Notes: generated from the sequence alone by a model not told the origin. DNA of 64,000 nt from Actinomycetes bacterium (GCA_031272275.1 JAISUC010000003.1:28214-92213), one strand, 5' to 3'; shown: positions 19,581-30,045, counted from the stretch's first letter. Numbers and translations: made by a program.

Positions 19581-20729
19581 ATGTCTACACCGCAGCCGAT
19601 GACCGCACGGGAACTGTTTCTGCACCTTCACGCACATCCCGAACTGTCGGGCGCCGAATACGCGACGACCGCCCTGTTGACGCAGCAGCTGCAGGCCGCA
19701 GGCATTCGGGTCATGGACAGCGGTTTGCCGACCGGCCTGATTGCGTCGCTGGGCGATGCAACCGCAGGTCCCACCGTCGTGCTGCGTGCCGACATCGATG
19801 CGTTACCCATACAGGAACACACGGGACTGGACTACGCGTCGGAAACAGACGGGGTCATGCACGCCTGCGGACACGACCTGCACGCGGCGGCACTGTACGG
19901 CGCGGCGTTGGAGCTGGCGGAACAGGCACGTCACGCAAGGCTGCCGGGGCGCGTGCTGTTCGTCTTTCAGCCGGCCGAAGAAACCTCCCACGGTGCCGAA
20001 GCCGTCATCGCGACCGGTCTGTTGGATGGAGCCGCGGCCATCATCGGCGCACACGGCAACCCGGATTTACGACCCGGTCAGTTCAGCATGGAGCCCGGTC
20101 CGGTGATGGCGGGTGTCGACTGGTTTCGGGTGCGACTGGACGGTCGCGGGGGACATGCCTCCGAGCCCCAACTGTGTGATGACATCGTGCTGGCGGCAGC
20201 CGGTATGGTGACCGAGCTGCAACAGGTGGTTGCCCGTTCGGTGGCCCCGCTGTCAGCCTGTGTGCTGTCGGTGACCCATATGGAGTTCGGCGATGCCTGG
20301 AACGTGTTGCCGTCCACCGGGTACTTTGAGGGCACCATGCGCAACTATGACGATGCGGTCGCTTTGGGGATGCGTGCGCGCCTGACCAGTATAGTTACCG
20401 GTATTGCCGCCGCCCACGGCATACGTGCCGCAATCGAATGGGTTCCCGGCGATACGCCCTGGCCCGCGACGGCAAACGACGCCGCGCTGGTTGCGCGTTT
20501 GACGCCTGCGCTGGAACAGGTATTGGAACACCACCCGATACCGCCGGCAACCGGCGGCGAAGATTTTGCTATGTATGCGCGCGTCGCCCCCGGTGCGTTC
20601 GCGATGCTGGGCGCAAACGGCAGTCCCGACGCTCCCCGTTGGCATAACGAATGCTACACGGTGCTTCCGGAAGCGCTACCCGGCGCCGTGACCTTTTATC
20701 GCACCTGCGTCCAGGCGCTGCTTGCTTAG
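19581..20729 (+). CDS. M20D-family amidohydrolase (N-acyl amino acid or peptide deacylase)
   Basis: A 382-residue metallopeptidase-type amidohydrolase that probably removes acyl groups from amino acids (hippurate/N-acetyl amino acid type). Metal-ligand motifs are visible: ADIDALP, HACGHDLH, the catalytic glutamates in QPAEETSHGA, and the C-terminal GGEDFAMYA. A dimerisation domain lies in the middle (about residues 185-290). The start is the ATG at 19581, preceded by GGGGGAG at 5-base spacing; an in-frame ATG at 19566 lacks such a site. It is monocistronic, divergent from ilvE and convergent with the FAD enzyme. Substrate not determined. Confidence 0.88.
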   Translation: MSTPQPMTARELFLHLHAHPELSGAEYATTALLTQQLQAAGIRVMDSGLPTGLIASLGDATAGPTVVLRADIDALPIQEHTGLDYASETDGVMHACGHDLHAAALYGAALELAEQARHARLPGRVLFVFQPAEETSHGAEAVIATGLLDGAAAIIGAHGNPDLRPGQFSMEPGPVMAGVDWFRVRLDGRGGHASEPQLCDDIVLAAAGMVTELQQVVARSVAPLSACVLSVTHMEFGDAWNVLPSTGYFEGTMRNYDDAVALGMRARLTSIVTGIAAAHGIRAAIEWVPGDTPWPATANDAALVARLTPALEQVLEHHPIPPATGGEDFAMYARVAPGAFAMLGANGSPDAPRWHNECYTVLPEALPGAVTFYRTCVQALLA

Positions 20730-20818
20730 TTGGGCCGAGCCGGGGTCTAGTCGGACCTAGCCGGCAGCTTGAGTTAAGTTACGTCCTGAAAAATAAGTCT
20801 GGCACGGATCAATGATTC

Positions 20819-20839
20819 GGATGCGCGATATGCGCATCC
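20819..20839. terminator. Candidate hairpin terminator
   Basis: A perfect 8-bp stem (GGATGCGC / GCGCATCC) with a GATAT loop lies in the 173-base gap between two convergent genes. No T-tract follows, so its role is uncertain. Confidence 0.4.
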
Positions 20840-20902
20840 TCAACGTTATGTGTTCGCGCCACTCCTTTGGCACAGCAGGTTAAAGAACCTTGGCAATTCA
20901 CC

Positions 20903-22366
20903 CTACTCAGCAACTGAGCGGTAGGTTTCTGCCAGGCGGCGGGCGACGTAGACCCCGCTTGCCGACGCCTGTGACAGGCTGTGCGTCACACCCGAGGCAT
21001 CGCCCAGGGTATACAGTCCCGCAACGCGTGTTTCCAGGTTTCCGTCGACCTCGACCTCGCTGTTATAGAACTTCACCTCGACGCCATACAACAGCGTGTC
21101 CTCGTTCGCGGTTCCGGGTGCGATCTTATCCAGCGCATAGATCATCTCGATGATACTGTCCAACTGTCGCTTGGGGATAACCAGTGACAGGTCGCCCGGG
21201 GTGGCCTTCAGGGTCGGAGTCGTGAAGCTTTTCAGCATCCGTTTGTCACTGGAACGCCTGCCCTTGACCAGGTCGCCGAAACGCTGCAGCAACACACCGC
21301 CTCCCAGCAAATTGGACAGTTTAGCGATACTCTCCCCGTATTCATTGCTGTCGCGAAACGGTTCGGTGAACTTGTTCGAGACCAGAATCGCAAAGTTCGT
21401 GTTCGCCGTGTGTTTCGCCGGATCGGCGTAGCTGTGCCCGTTCACCGTGATGATTCCGTTGGTGTTTTCGGCGACGACTTCGCCGTAGGGGTTCATGCAA
21501 AAAGTGCGCACGACGTCGTTGTATTTGTCGGTTTTGTAGACGATTTTGCTTTCGTAGACCTCGTCGGTGATGTGCTTGAAGATTTCTGCCGGCAGCTCGA
21601 CGCGCACCCCGATGTCGACGCGGTTGCTCTTGCGCTCGATACCCAGCTTGTTCGTTACCTGGCTCAGCCATTTGCTGCCGGATCTGCCGCTGGCCAACAG
21701 CAGGTCGTGGCAGGTGTAGCGTTTGTTTTCGTCGGTCGTCACCGAAAAACGGGGGCTGCGGGGTGCTGCGTCGCTGCGGTCTGTGTCAGATGCTGTGTTC
21801 GCGTCGGGGGGCAATAGTTCGACGTCTGTGACCGTCACGCCGAAACGCATATCTATTGCGTCATGGGTCAGGTCATACAGACGCTCCAGGATCTTTACGT
21901 TGCGGTCGGTCCCCAGGTGCCTGACCCGTGCATCCAGCAGGTGCAGGTTATTGCGCAAGGCCAGCGTTTTCAGATCTTTGCCGGCGGTGGAATACAGCCG
22001 CGCCTCGCTGCCGCCGTTTTCAATCAGCACGCTGTCTACGTATTCCATCAGTTCCAGCGCGGCGTCCGCACCGACGTACCGGTGCAGCTCGCCGCCGAAT
22101 TCGTTGGTGATGTTGTATTTGCCGTCAGACAGGCTGCCCGCGCCGCCATAGCCGCTCATGATGCGACAGGGTTGGCAGTGCACACAGACGTCGGATTTGC
22201 CTGCGGTGATCGGACAAATGCGGCCCGACAGCGTCGGTCCCTTGTCCAGCATCAGCACGCGCGCGCGGTCCGGGGTGATACCCAGATGCGTCAGCTCGTA
22301 ACTGGCAAAGACGCCGGCGGCCCCGGCACCCACAATGATGATATCGAAATGATTCCCGTTCTCCAT
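20903..22366 (-). CDS. FAD-dependent dehydrogenase (NAD(P)/FAD oxidoreductase)
   Basis: A 487-residue flavoprotein. The N-terminal Rossmann motif GAGAAGVFASYEL binds FAD, and a second nucleotide-binding-type segment ends at the C-terminus with GDASGVTHSLSQASASG. A cysteine cluster CVHCQPC followed by GYGGAGSLSDGKYN (about residues 60-90) is typical of the uncharacterised COG2509-type dehydrogenases. The substrate is unknown. The start was set at the second ATG (22366) because the first one (22375) overlaps a TATAAT box; the mRNA may be leaderless. About residues 210-230 form a low-complexity Asp/Ala/Arg-rich loop. Confidence 0.8.
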   Translation of the reverse strand: MENGNHFDIIIVGAGAAGVFASYELTHLGITPDRARVLMLDKGPTLSGRICPITAGKSDVCVHCQPCRIMSGYGGAGSLSDGKYNITNEFGGELHRYVGADAALELMEYVDSVLIENGGSEARLYSTAGKDLKTLALRNNLHLLDARVRHLGTDRNVKILERLYDLTHDAIDMRFGVTVTDVELLPPDANTASDTDRSDAAPRSPRFSVTTDENKRYTCHDLLLASGRSGSKWLSQVTNKLGIERKSNRVDIGVRVELPAEIFKHITDEVYESKIVYKTDKYNDVVRTFCMNPYGEVVAENTNGIITVNGHSYADPAKHTANTNFAILVSNKFTEPFRDSNEYGESIAKLSNLLGGGVLLQRFGDLVKGRRSSDKRMLKSFTTPTLKATPGDLSLVIPKRQLDSIIEMIYALDKIAPGTANEDTLLYGVEVKFYNSEVEVDGNLETRVAGLYTLGDASGVTHSLSQASASGVYVARRLAETYRSVAE

Positions 22367-22373
22367 GTTTACC

Positions 22374-22379
22374 ATTATA
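22374..22379 (-). promoter_or_regulatory. TATAAT -10 box, leaderless start of the FAD dehydrogenase
   Basis: TATAAT preceded by TG ends seven bases before the ATG at 22366. A transcript would then begin at or beside the start codon. No good -35 is visible. Confidence 0.45.
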
Positions 22380-22460
22380 CAGGCCGGTCGAAAAACACCG
22401 CCCGCGCGGCATCGGGAAAGTGATCGTTGTCGGTATTCCGGAAATCTTGCAAACTCAAAA

Positions 22461-22505
22461 CGTCATTGCGGGGAGCGAAGCGACCGCGGCACTACGTGCC
22501 GCCTT
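22461..22505. repeat. REP-like palindromic element at the flavodoxin stop
   Basis: It begins CGTCATTGCG like the element at 15261 and ends in the palindrome GCGGCAC-TAC-GTGCCGC, which spans the flavodoxin stop codon (22492-22494). It may act as terminator or mRNA 3' stabiliser. Confidence 0.45.
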
Positions 22506-23025
22506 GTGATCGTACGTAGTCAACCAGGGGAGCGATGGTTGCGCGATTCAGGAAACCGACCTTTTTGCCGTAGGTTTCCAGAAATGCACGGTCTTCGTCT
22601 AGGAGCTCTTCGGTTTTCTTGTTGCCGACAACCATACGTTTCTTCATTGCCATCATCACCCGGTGTGTGCGCGTCATATTGGGGTAGTCCAGCATGCCGC
22701 GCAGGTGAAAGACATGATCGGGCCGGTTGGGTTTACCGGATAGCCCGCGGTTCAGGATGACGGTATAGTCGGTGCTTGCAGGGTCAGCCGCTCCCACGGT
22801 AAACAGTACCAGGTGGCGGGTTGGGTGTTTTGTCACCAGGTCCAGCCCGATGATACCGCCGGCATACAATGCTCCTCCGTAGACGACGCAGTCGTAGTCC
22901 ATTAACTCCTGAGGCTTGATTTCACGGTGTGCTTTGAAGTCCGCACCCAACTCTTCTGCGATCCATTCGGCATATTGCCGGGTACTGCCATAGTGCGATT
23001 TGTATGCGACCAGTATGCGGGACAT
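22492..23025 (-). CDS. Flavodoxin-domain protein
   Basis: A 177-residue flavodoxin. The N-terminal FMN phosphate loop is visible as YKSHYGSTRQYAEWIAEEL, and VVYGGALYAGG fits the second FMN loop. The family includes the menaquinone-dependent protoporphyrinogen oxidase HemG group (flavodoxin_5), but HemG function is not shown. The start was chosen at 23025, six bases after AGGAG, which itself lies in the end of the tetR gene; an ATG at 23031 would leave no spacing. It is co-transcribed with, and probably controlled by, the TetR regulator upstream. Confidence 0.8.
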   Translation of the reverse strand: MSRILVAYKSHYGSTRQYAEWIAEELGADFKAHREIKPQELMDYDCVVYGGALYAGGIIGLDLVTKHPTRHLVLFTVGAADPASTDYTVILNRGLSGKPNRPDHVFHLRGMLDYPNMTRTHRVMMAMKKRMVVGNKKTEELLDEDRAFLETYGKKVGFLNRATIAPLVDYVRSQGGT

Positions 23026-23027
23026 TA

Positions 23028-23657
23028 TCATCTCCTGTTCTCGAGCATGTGCATAAAACTGTCAATGTGTGCCTCGACCAGGCGAGCGGCATCGCGTGTG
23101 TTGTTAGGGTCATCGGCGGCATTTATCAACATCAGTATCGGGGCGAAGTACTCCAACGCGAGCACCTCGGCATCGGCGTCCTGAATCCCCGCCGATGCGG
23201 CACGCATCAGCTCACGGGTATGGGCGACAATGCCTCCGGTCAGATACTCCTTCAGTAGTGCTGCAAGTTTCGGGTTGCGGTACTGCTCCAAGGTCAGCAG
23301 GTGGCGGAACCGTACAGCGAAATCATTCTCGGTCCAATAACGGAATTGGCTCAAGCTAAAGGCTTTAATCCGGGACAGTGCTGCGGCGCGCTCTGTAGGA
23401 GTCGCATCGGTGGAGAGTTCTGCGGGCGCGATATCGAAAGTTCCTGCGTGCTCTGCATTATGCGTACGCATCTGCTCGACAATGCAGTCCAGAATGTCTT
23501 GCTTGTTCGTGAAATGTCGATAGAGTGCCCCCTTGGTGATGCCGACCTCACCGGCAATTGCTCCGGTAGAGGTGGCGGCAAACCCGTTTTCCGCAAAGAG
23601 GCGTAAGGCCGCTTGCAGTATACGTTCCTTGGTGCTTGTGTCTGCGACAGTAGGCAA
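23028..23657 (-). CDS. TetR/AcrR family transcriptional regulator
   Basis: A one-domain HTH regulator with a ligand-binding C-terminal region. The N-terminal DNA-binding unit is clear: ERILQAALRLFAENGFAATSTGAIAGEVGITKGALYRHFTNK in pieces (residues about 8-50). The frame is open to a GTG at 23696, but the TTG at 23657 has AAAGGA five bases upstream, while the GTG has no ribosome site and abuts an operator; the TTG is therefore preferred (209 residues). It overlaps the flavodoxin ribosome site. It is autoregulated, judging from the two palindromes at its promoter. Confidence 0.85.
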   Translation of the reverse strand: MPTVADTSTKERILQAALRLFAENGFAATSTGAIAGEVGITKGALYRHFTNKQDILDCIVEQMRTHNAEHAGTFDIAPAELSTDATPTERAAALSRIKAFSLSQFRYWTENDFAVRFRHLLTLEQYRNPKLAALLKEYLTGGIVAHTRELMRAASAGIQDADAEVLALEYFAPILMLINAADDPNNTRDAARLVEAHIDSFMHMLENRR

Positions 23658-23698
23658 TGGATTCCTTTCCGGTCCGGCGTCGGTGTGTTTCACCACCG

Positions 23699-23757
23699 GT
23701 AAACGCTCGTTTACTAGCTCTGGCTTCCATTCTAGTAAACGACCGTTTACTTGTCAA
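23699..23757 (-). promoter_or_regulatory. tetR promoter with two TetR operators
   Basis: On the minus strand TTGACA (23752-23757), a 17-base spacer and TAGAAT (23729-23734) form a near-consensus sigma-70 promoter. The spacer is almost entirely the palindrome GTAAACG-AC-CGTTTAC (23735-23750, + strand). A second palindrome GTAAACG-CT-CGTTTAC (23699-23714) lies just downstream of the expected transcript start. Binding of the regulator should block its own promoter and the flavodoxin gene. Confidence 0.85.
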
Positions 23758-23892
23758 TGGGTTCCGGCGTCCATATTTCAGTTTTCGCGCAGAGCACGAA
23801 GGCTCTGATGGGACTGCGGTTTATCCGCAAAAGGAACAGGGTAGGTAAATAGAGTTACGGGGCTTTTTAGGAAGAATCTCCGGCGACGACAG

Positions 23893-23976
23893 GAGCCGGG
23901 CACCAGCCCTGCCGCTTTGTATGAGTGACAGTCTACTGAGCCGTAGTCGAGCTGGTGCTGAGCTAGCCCGGCTCAG
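23893..23976. other. Structured intergenic element
   Basis: In the 929-base gap before glmS. Nested arms GAGCCGGGC/GCCCGGCTC (23893-23901, 23966-23974) and CACCAGC/GCTGGTG (23901-23907, 23951-23957) can form a long hairpin. An alternative stem CTGAGCC/GGCTCAG (23936-23942, 23970-23976) uses the same right arm, so two exclusive folds are possible. No gene is seen in 23760-24170. It matches no RNA family known to me. Confidence 0.35.
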
Positions 23977-24122
23977 TGAACATCATGTTAAGCCTACGAC
24001 CACGGCCCTGCTTCCGGATTATCGGAATTCACCGCAAACAAGCCCGTAGAGGCACCGCCACATAAGGCGGCAAGGAAGTGAACTATAGCAATGCAGGGTC
24101 TGGTTAACACGAGAAAACCTAA

Positions 24123-24148
24123 AATAATGTGATTATTTGCACATTATT
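24123..24148. repeat. AT-rich inverted repeat
   Basis: Perfect 9-bp arms AATAATGTG / CACATTATT separated by eight bases, about 25 bp upstream of the ATPase remnant. It could be a protein-binding site or a terminator relic. Confidence 0.4.
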
Positions 24149-24171
24149 AGTTATAGTATAACGAAGGAGAA

Positions 24172-24507
24172 CGCCTTTTCACGGAGTTCAAGGGGGCTTT
24201 AACGGAGAATTACGTCCTTCAGGCGCTACGGCCTCAATTTGAGGTGGCACCGCGATATTGGGCGCAAGACAACCCGCATCACGAAGTGGATTTTATTATC
24301 CAAGATGAAAATGATGTTATCCCGGCGGAAGTCAAGTCCGGTGGATCGGTCAGATCATTGAGCCTGAAGAAATATAGGTAGAAATACGGATCAACAACAA
24401 AGCCGGCAATACGTTACTCCTTAAAGAACCTGCAGCTTGCCGATGGACTATTGAATATACCGCTTTATCTGGCTGGCGAAACAAAACGGCTATTATCGCT
24501 GATATGA
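24172..24507 (+). pseudogene. DUF4143/AAA ATPase C-terminal remnant
   Basis: One frame encodes the conserved C-terminus of the COG1373-type ATPases: EFKGALTENYVLQALRP, YWAQDNPHHEVDFII, then AEVKSGGSVRSLSLKKY, a PD-(D/E)XK-like nuclease fold end. There is no start, the AAA domain is missing, and a TAG interrupts the frame at 24379-24381. The frame then continues (RYSLKNLQ, NIPLYLAGE) to a TGA at 24505. It is a dead fragment, more AT-rich than its surroundings, probably acquired and decayed. Confidence 0.75.
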
Positions 24508-24686
24508 CTTGAGGCTCCATGCTGTCCGGCAAATTCCGCACTGCGATCGGGGTGACGGACGGACGGAGCGCAAGTCCGCGTATGTCTGCTATTGGGCGTA
24601 GTTTGATAGAATGAACAACCTACGAATAATTGCATGTGCAGACTGATGAGAGGCTCGGCCTGGGGCACGCTCAAGGAGGTCCATCT

Positions 24687-26591
<1,905 letters not shown>

Positions 26592-26627
26592 AGCACGCGC
26601 TAAACGCAGTTGAAAGGACATAGTACG

Positions 26628-27227
26628 GTGGTTTTGGGACTGGGTGTCGATATTGTTGAAATAGAGCGCATGCGCAACGCCCTGTCGCGCCGGCCGCGCA
26701 TGAAAGAACGCCTGTTCAGCGAGGCTGAGCGGTGGTATTGTGAGCACAAAGCACATCCCGAGACCCACTATGCCTTGCGCTTTGCCGCCAAAGAGGCGGT
26801 GTTAAAAGCCCTGGGCACCGGCTTTGCCGGCTGCGGCTTTCGCGATGTCGAGGTCACACACGACCCGAAGGGACGCCCCCAGGCGGTCTTAACCGGCGGC
26901 GCTGCGGCGGCAGCCGACCGCCAGGGTGTGGTCGAAATGCACCTGTCGCTGTCCTACACGCATGCAACCGCCGTGGCGTCCGCCGTCGCGATTACGGAAT
27001 CGGCGCGTCCGAAACGTGACGAGGCAACCGACCCCAAAGAGGAACTGGCGCGCGAGTTCAAAGAGCTGCGCAGCCTGTTGGATGATTTGGAATCGCGCGT
27101 GACCGGCGCGGACGAGGGCGCACTACCTGTTGCAGGCAATGATTCGGAAGCATCCGCAGGTGGGGTCTCGCACGTGACCGCGAGGGATGCCCAACCGGCG
27201 CATACCGAGGAGGTTACCGATGCGTAA
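26628..27227 (+). CDS. acpS: Holo-[acyl-carrier-protein] synthase with C-terminal extension
   Basis: It transfers 4'-phosphopantetheine from CoA to the acyl carrier protein. The first ~125 residues are AcpS: GLGVDIVEIERM with the metal-binding Asp, and FAAKEAVLKALGTG. A further ~75 residues follow that typical AcpS lacks (usually 115-130 residues in all): a charged, helical stretch (EELAREFKELRSLLDDLESR, coiled-coil-like) and then an acidic, disordered tail. The start is GTG at 26628 with GAAAGGA upstream; a TTG at 26610 overlaps that site. The end overlaps nnrD by eight bases, which may explain how the tail was kept. Confidence 0.88.
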   Translation: MVLGLGVDIVEIERMRNALSRRPRMKERLFSEAERWYCEHKAHPETHYALRFAAKEAVLKALGTGFAGCGFRDVEVTHDPKGRPQAVLTGGAAAAADRQGVVEMHLSLSYTHATAVASAVAITESARPKRDEATDPKEELAREFKELRSLLDDLESRVTGADEGALPVAGNDSEASAGGVSHVTARDAQPAHTEEVTDA

Positions 27228-28119
27228 GTACACCGACGCCGAACTGGCGGCACACATCCCGCTGCCCGCTGCAGACGCGCACAAGTACAGCCGCGGCAGC
27301 CTGTTGATCGTCGCGGGCAGCCGCCGCTTTTCCGGTGCTGCGCTGCTGTCGACGCTGGCAGCCACGCGCGCCGGCGCAGGCTATGTGACTCTGGCGACGG
27401 TCCCGCCGGTTGCGGCCGCGGCGCGCACGCTGGCGCCGACCGTGCCGCTGATTGAAATCCCCGAAAACAGCTTGGGCGAACTGGACCTGTCCAGCGAAAA
27501 CAGCGAGTTGCTGCACGACGCCGCCGCCAAACATGACGCGATGCTGCTGGGCCCCGGCCTGGGTCGCAGCGCCTATGTGTCGGGGCTGGTGCGCCAGCTG
27601 CTGCGCGACAGCACGACGCCCGCCGTGTTGGATGCCGACGCCCTGTATGCTTTCAGCGCCGAGGGCACGGGAAACCCCGACGACATCCCCACGGATTATC
27701 CGGTCATCCTGACGCCGCACGCGCGCGAGCGCCGGCGTCTGATTCCCGACGACCGCCACAGCGCCGCCCCTCTGGTCGCCGGGCAACGCGTGCTGGTCGC
27801 GAAAGGCCCGACCACCTACATCGAATCTGCGGACGACACCGTCTATGACGACCTGGGCCCGTCCGCGCTCGCCACGGCGGGCAGCGGTGACGTGCTGGCG
27901 GGTATCATCGCAGCCCTGCTGGCCCAGAAAACGCCCGCGCCTGTGGCAGCGGCCCTGGGCGTGCGCCTACAGGCACTGGCCGCCCTGGAAGCCACGGCTC
28001 GCCTGACCCCGGTCTGCATGAACGCCCACGACCTGATTGACGCCATTCCCACCGCAGTCCGGCAACTGCTGGACCTGCGCGAACCGAACACGCAGGACAC
28101 ACAACACGGGGGAGTATGA
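27220..28119 (+). CDS. nnrD: ADP/ATP-dependent NAD(P)H-hydrate dehydratase
   Basis: A 299-residue ribokinase-fold enzyme that repairs hydrated NADH and NADPH. Visible: KYSRGSLLIVAGSRRFSGAALLS near the N-terminus, LLGPGLGR, LDADALY, and the catalytic/anion-hole loop TAGSGDVLAGIIAALLAQ. The epimerase partner domain (NnrE), often fused in front, is absent, so epimerisation must be encoded elsewhere or be missing. The ATG at 27220 has GAGGAGGT upstream and overlaps the acpS stop. It overlaps the alr start at its own stop. Confidence 0.9.
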   Translation: MRKYTDAELAAHIPLPAADAHKYSRGSLLIVAGSRRFSGAALLSTLAATRAGAGYVTLATVPPVAAAARTLAPTVPLIEIPENSLGELDLSSENSELLHDAAAKHDAMLLGPGLGRSAYVSGLVRQLLRDSTTPAVLDADALYAFSAEGTGNPDDIPTDYPVILTPHARERRRLIPDDRHSAAPLVAGQRVLVAKGPTTYIESADDTVYDDLGPSALATAGSGDVLAGIIAALLAQKTPAPVAAALGVRLQALAALEATARLTPVCMNAHDLIDAIPTAVRQLLDLREPNTQDTQHGGV

Positions 28120-29309
28120 TGTCTGCACATCGCTGGGCTTGGCTGGAAATCGATCTGGGCGCCATACGTTCCAACGTTTTGGCTTTTCGCTCGCTGGTGG
28201 GTGCACAGACGCAGGTCATGGCTATCGTCAAAGCCGACGCCTATGGGCACGGGGCGGTGCGCGTCAGCCGTGCCGCACTCGAGGCGGGCGCGACCTGGTT
28301 GGGGGTGGCGACCGTTGACGAGGCGCTGGAATTGCGCAGAGCCGACATCACGGCTCCTATTCTGATTCTGGCTGAACCGCCCGAGGACGCACTCCCCGAA
28401 ATTATCGAGCACAACATCACGCCGACCGCAACCGGCCTGGAGTTTCTGCGGACGCTGTCCGGGCATGCGCTGCTGGCGAATACGACCGTGCCGTTTCACC
28501 TGAAAATCGATACCGGCATGAACCGCATCGGGGTTTCGGTTGACCAGGCGGCCGCAGTGCTGCGTGATGCGCAGGCGCTTCCGAACCTGCGGGTCGGCGG
28601 CGTGTTCACGCATTTTGCGACGGCGGACGTCGCCGGTGACTGGGACGTGAAACAGCAAATCGAGCGCTTTGAGCGGGCGCTGCGTCGGATTCGCGAGGTC
28701 GGGGTCGACTCGGGTATCGTGCATGCCTGCAACAGTGCCGGTGCCGTGTTGCTGCCCGAGGCGCGCTATGGGATGGTTCGCATCGGCATCAGTCTGTACG
28801 GTCTGCATCCGTCGGATGCGACCCGGCAACACATCACTCTGACCCCGGTGATGAGCGTGCACGCGCGTGCCACACGGGTCAAACCGGTCGCCTTGGGCGA
28901 GGGCGTGGGTTATGGGCTGACCTGGCATGCTTTTAGAAAGGCGCAGCTGGTGACGCTGCCGCTGGGTTATGCCGACGGGATTCCGCGTCTGGCTTCGAAT
29001 AAAATGAACGTCTTGATTGGCGCGACCGGCAAGCGTATCGAACAGGTGGGAACGGTCTGTATGGACCAGCTGATGTGTGCGGCGGGACCGCACGATCAGG
29101 TCGCGTTCGGCGACGAGTTCGTGCTGGTCGGATGCGCCGGCAAGGTCAGCGATGTCGCAGCGGCGGCTTCCACGGTGCGCGTGCAGAACTCGCCGCGCAC
29201 GCCGGGGTTCATCTCGATTGACGAGCTGGCGGATCTGGCACAGACGATCAATCACGAAATCACCTGTGGGTTGGGACAGCGCCTGGAGCACGTGTACCGC
29301 GATGTCTGA
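28119..29309 (+). CDS. alr: Alanine racemase
   Basis: A 396-residue PLP enzyme that interconverts L- and D-alanine for peptidoglycan. The PLP lysine is in AIVKADAYGHGA (Lys38), the catalytic tyrosine in VGYGLTW, and the substrate loop in GTVCMDQLM. The N-terminal TIM barrel and C-terminal beta domain are both complete. Two adjacent ATGs (28116, 28119) overlap the nnrD TGA; the second has better spacing from GGGGGAG. The D-Ala-D-Ala ligase that uses its product is at 44070. Confidence 0.95.
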   Translation: MSAHRWAWLEIDLGAIRSNVLAFRSLVGAQTQVMAIVKADAYGHGAVRVSRAALEAGATWLGVATVDEALELRRADITAPILILAEPPEDALPEIIEHNITPTATGLEFLRTLSGHALLANTTVPFHLKIDTGMNRIGVSVDQAAAVLRDAQALPNLRVGGVFTHFATADVAGDWDVKQQIERFERALRRIREVGVDSGIVHACNSAGAVLLPEARYGMVRIGISLYGLHPSDATRQHITLTPVMSVHARATRVKPVALGEGVGYGLTWHAFRKAQLVTLPLGYADGIPRLASNKMNVLIGATGKRIEQVGTVCMDQLMCAAGPHDQVAFGDEFVLVGCAGKVSDVAAAASTVRVQNSPRTPGFISIDELADLAQTINHEITCGLGQRLEHVYRDV

Positions 29310-30045
29310 GCAGCTGAATATCTTTGCGCAAACGGCGGCGGACGCTGCGCCTGCGGCGTCGCAGCCTGAGGAACCGCCCGCGGCGGCTGCGTCGGACCCG
29401 GCGGCACAGATGGCACAGATGGAACGCGCCGCCGCCGACTGCACAAAATGCGGGCTGGCGCGCACGCGCACCCAGGTGGTGTGGGGGACCGGCCCGGTCC
29501 CCGCGCGCGTGGTCTTTATCGGCGAGGCTCCGGGCAGGCGCGAGGACGCGGGCGGCGAGCCCTTTATCGGGGCGGCGGGAAAGATTCTGGACGAGCTGTT
29601 GGAACGCGCACACATCAGGCGCGCAGACATCTATATCACCAACATCGTCAAATGCCGTCCGCCGGAAAATCGCGACCCGGCGGATTCCGAAATCGTCGCC
29701 TGTCGCGATTACCTGAATGCGCAGCTGCGCCTGCTCCGTCCCCGCGTGATTGTGACCTTGGGGGCATTCGCGACGCGCCTGATACTGCAAACGGGCGCCG
29801 GTATCAGCGGGCTGCAGGGACGCGTGTTCGAAACCCACGGCCTGCAGGTGCTGCCGCTGTATCACCCCGCGGCGACCATCTATGACAGCAACAAACGCGA
29901 CCCGCTGTTTGCCGCAGCCCCGCTGCTGGATCGTTTGGCGAACGGCGACGGCGCACCGTGCACCACGCCCACCGCGGGCGTCGCACCGGCCGCACCCACC
30001 GCAGCTGCCACGCAGCCTGCACCCGTCGGACAGGAGGACTCATGA
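29302..30045 (+). CDS. Family 4 uracil-DNA glycosylase
   Basis: A 247-residue iron-sulfur DNA repair enzyme that removes uracil from DNA. Four cysteines fit the 4Fe-4S cluster: two in CTKC, one in KCRPPENR and one in ACRDYL. Active-site motifs are GEAPGRREDAGGEPFIGAAG (motif A) and YHPAA (motif B). The first ~40 residues are an Ala/Pro-rich leader and the last ~35 an Ala-rich tail. The ATG at 29302 overlaps the end of alr. An open frame back to 29077 is only a shadow of alr. The family 4 type is common in anaerobes and thermophiles. Confidence 0.9.
   Translation: MSEQLNIFAQTAADAAPAASQPEEPPAAAASDPAAQMAQMERAAADCTKCGLARTRTQVVWGTGPVPARVVFIGEAPGRREDAGGEPFIGAAGKILDELLERAHIRRADIYITNIVKCRPPENRDPADSEIVACRDYLNAQLRLLRPRVIVTLGAFATRLILQTGAGISGLQGRVFETHGLQVLPLYHPAATIYDSNKRDPLFAAAPLLDRLANGDGAPCTTPTAGVAPAAPTAAATQPAPVGQEDS

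Noticed and set aside
23760..24686. glmS ribozyme upstream of glmS
   Set aside because: No recognisable conserved core near the start codon; the 24508-24686 stretch shows only a possible -10 (TAGAAT) and a strong ribosome site.
26954..27253. Minus-strand frames across glmS, acpS and nnrD as genes
   Set aside because: They are shadows of conserved, overlapping + strand genes with proper ribosome sites.
28108..28121. GGGGGAGTATGATG before alr, and similar text at 19570, 25136, 30850, 56650 and 62320, as further copies of the 15-bp repeat
   Set aside because: They share only GGGGGAGT and lack GTCCC at the right distance. Those at 19570 and 28108 are simply ribosome sites.
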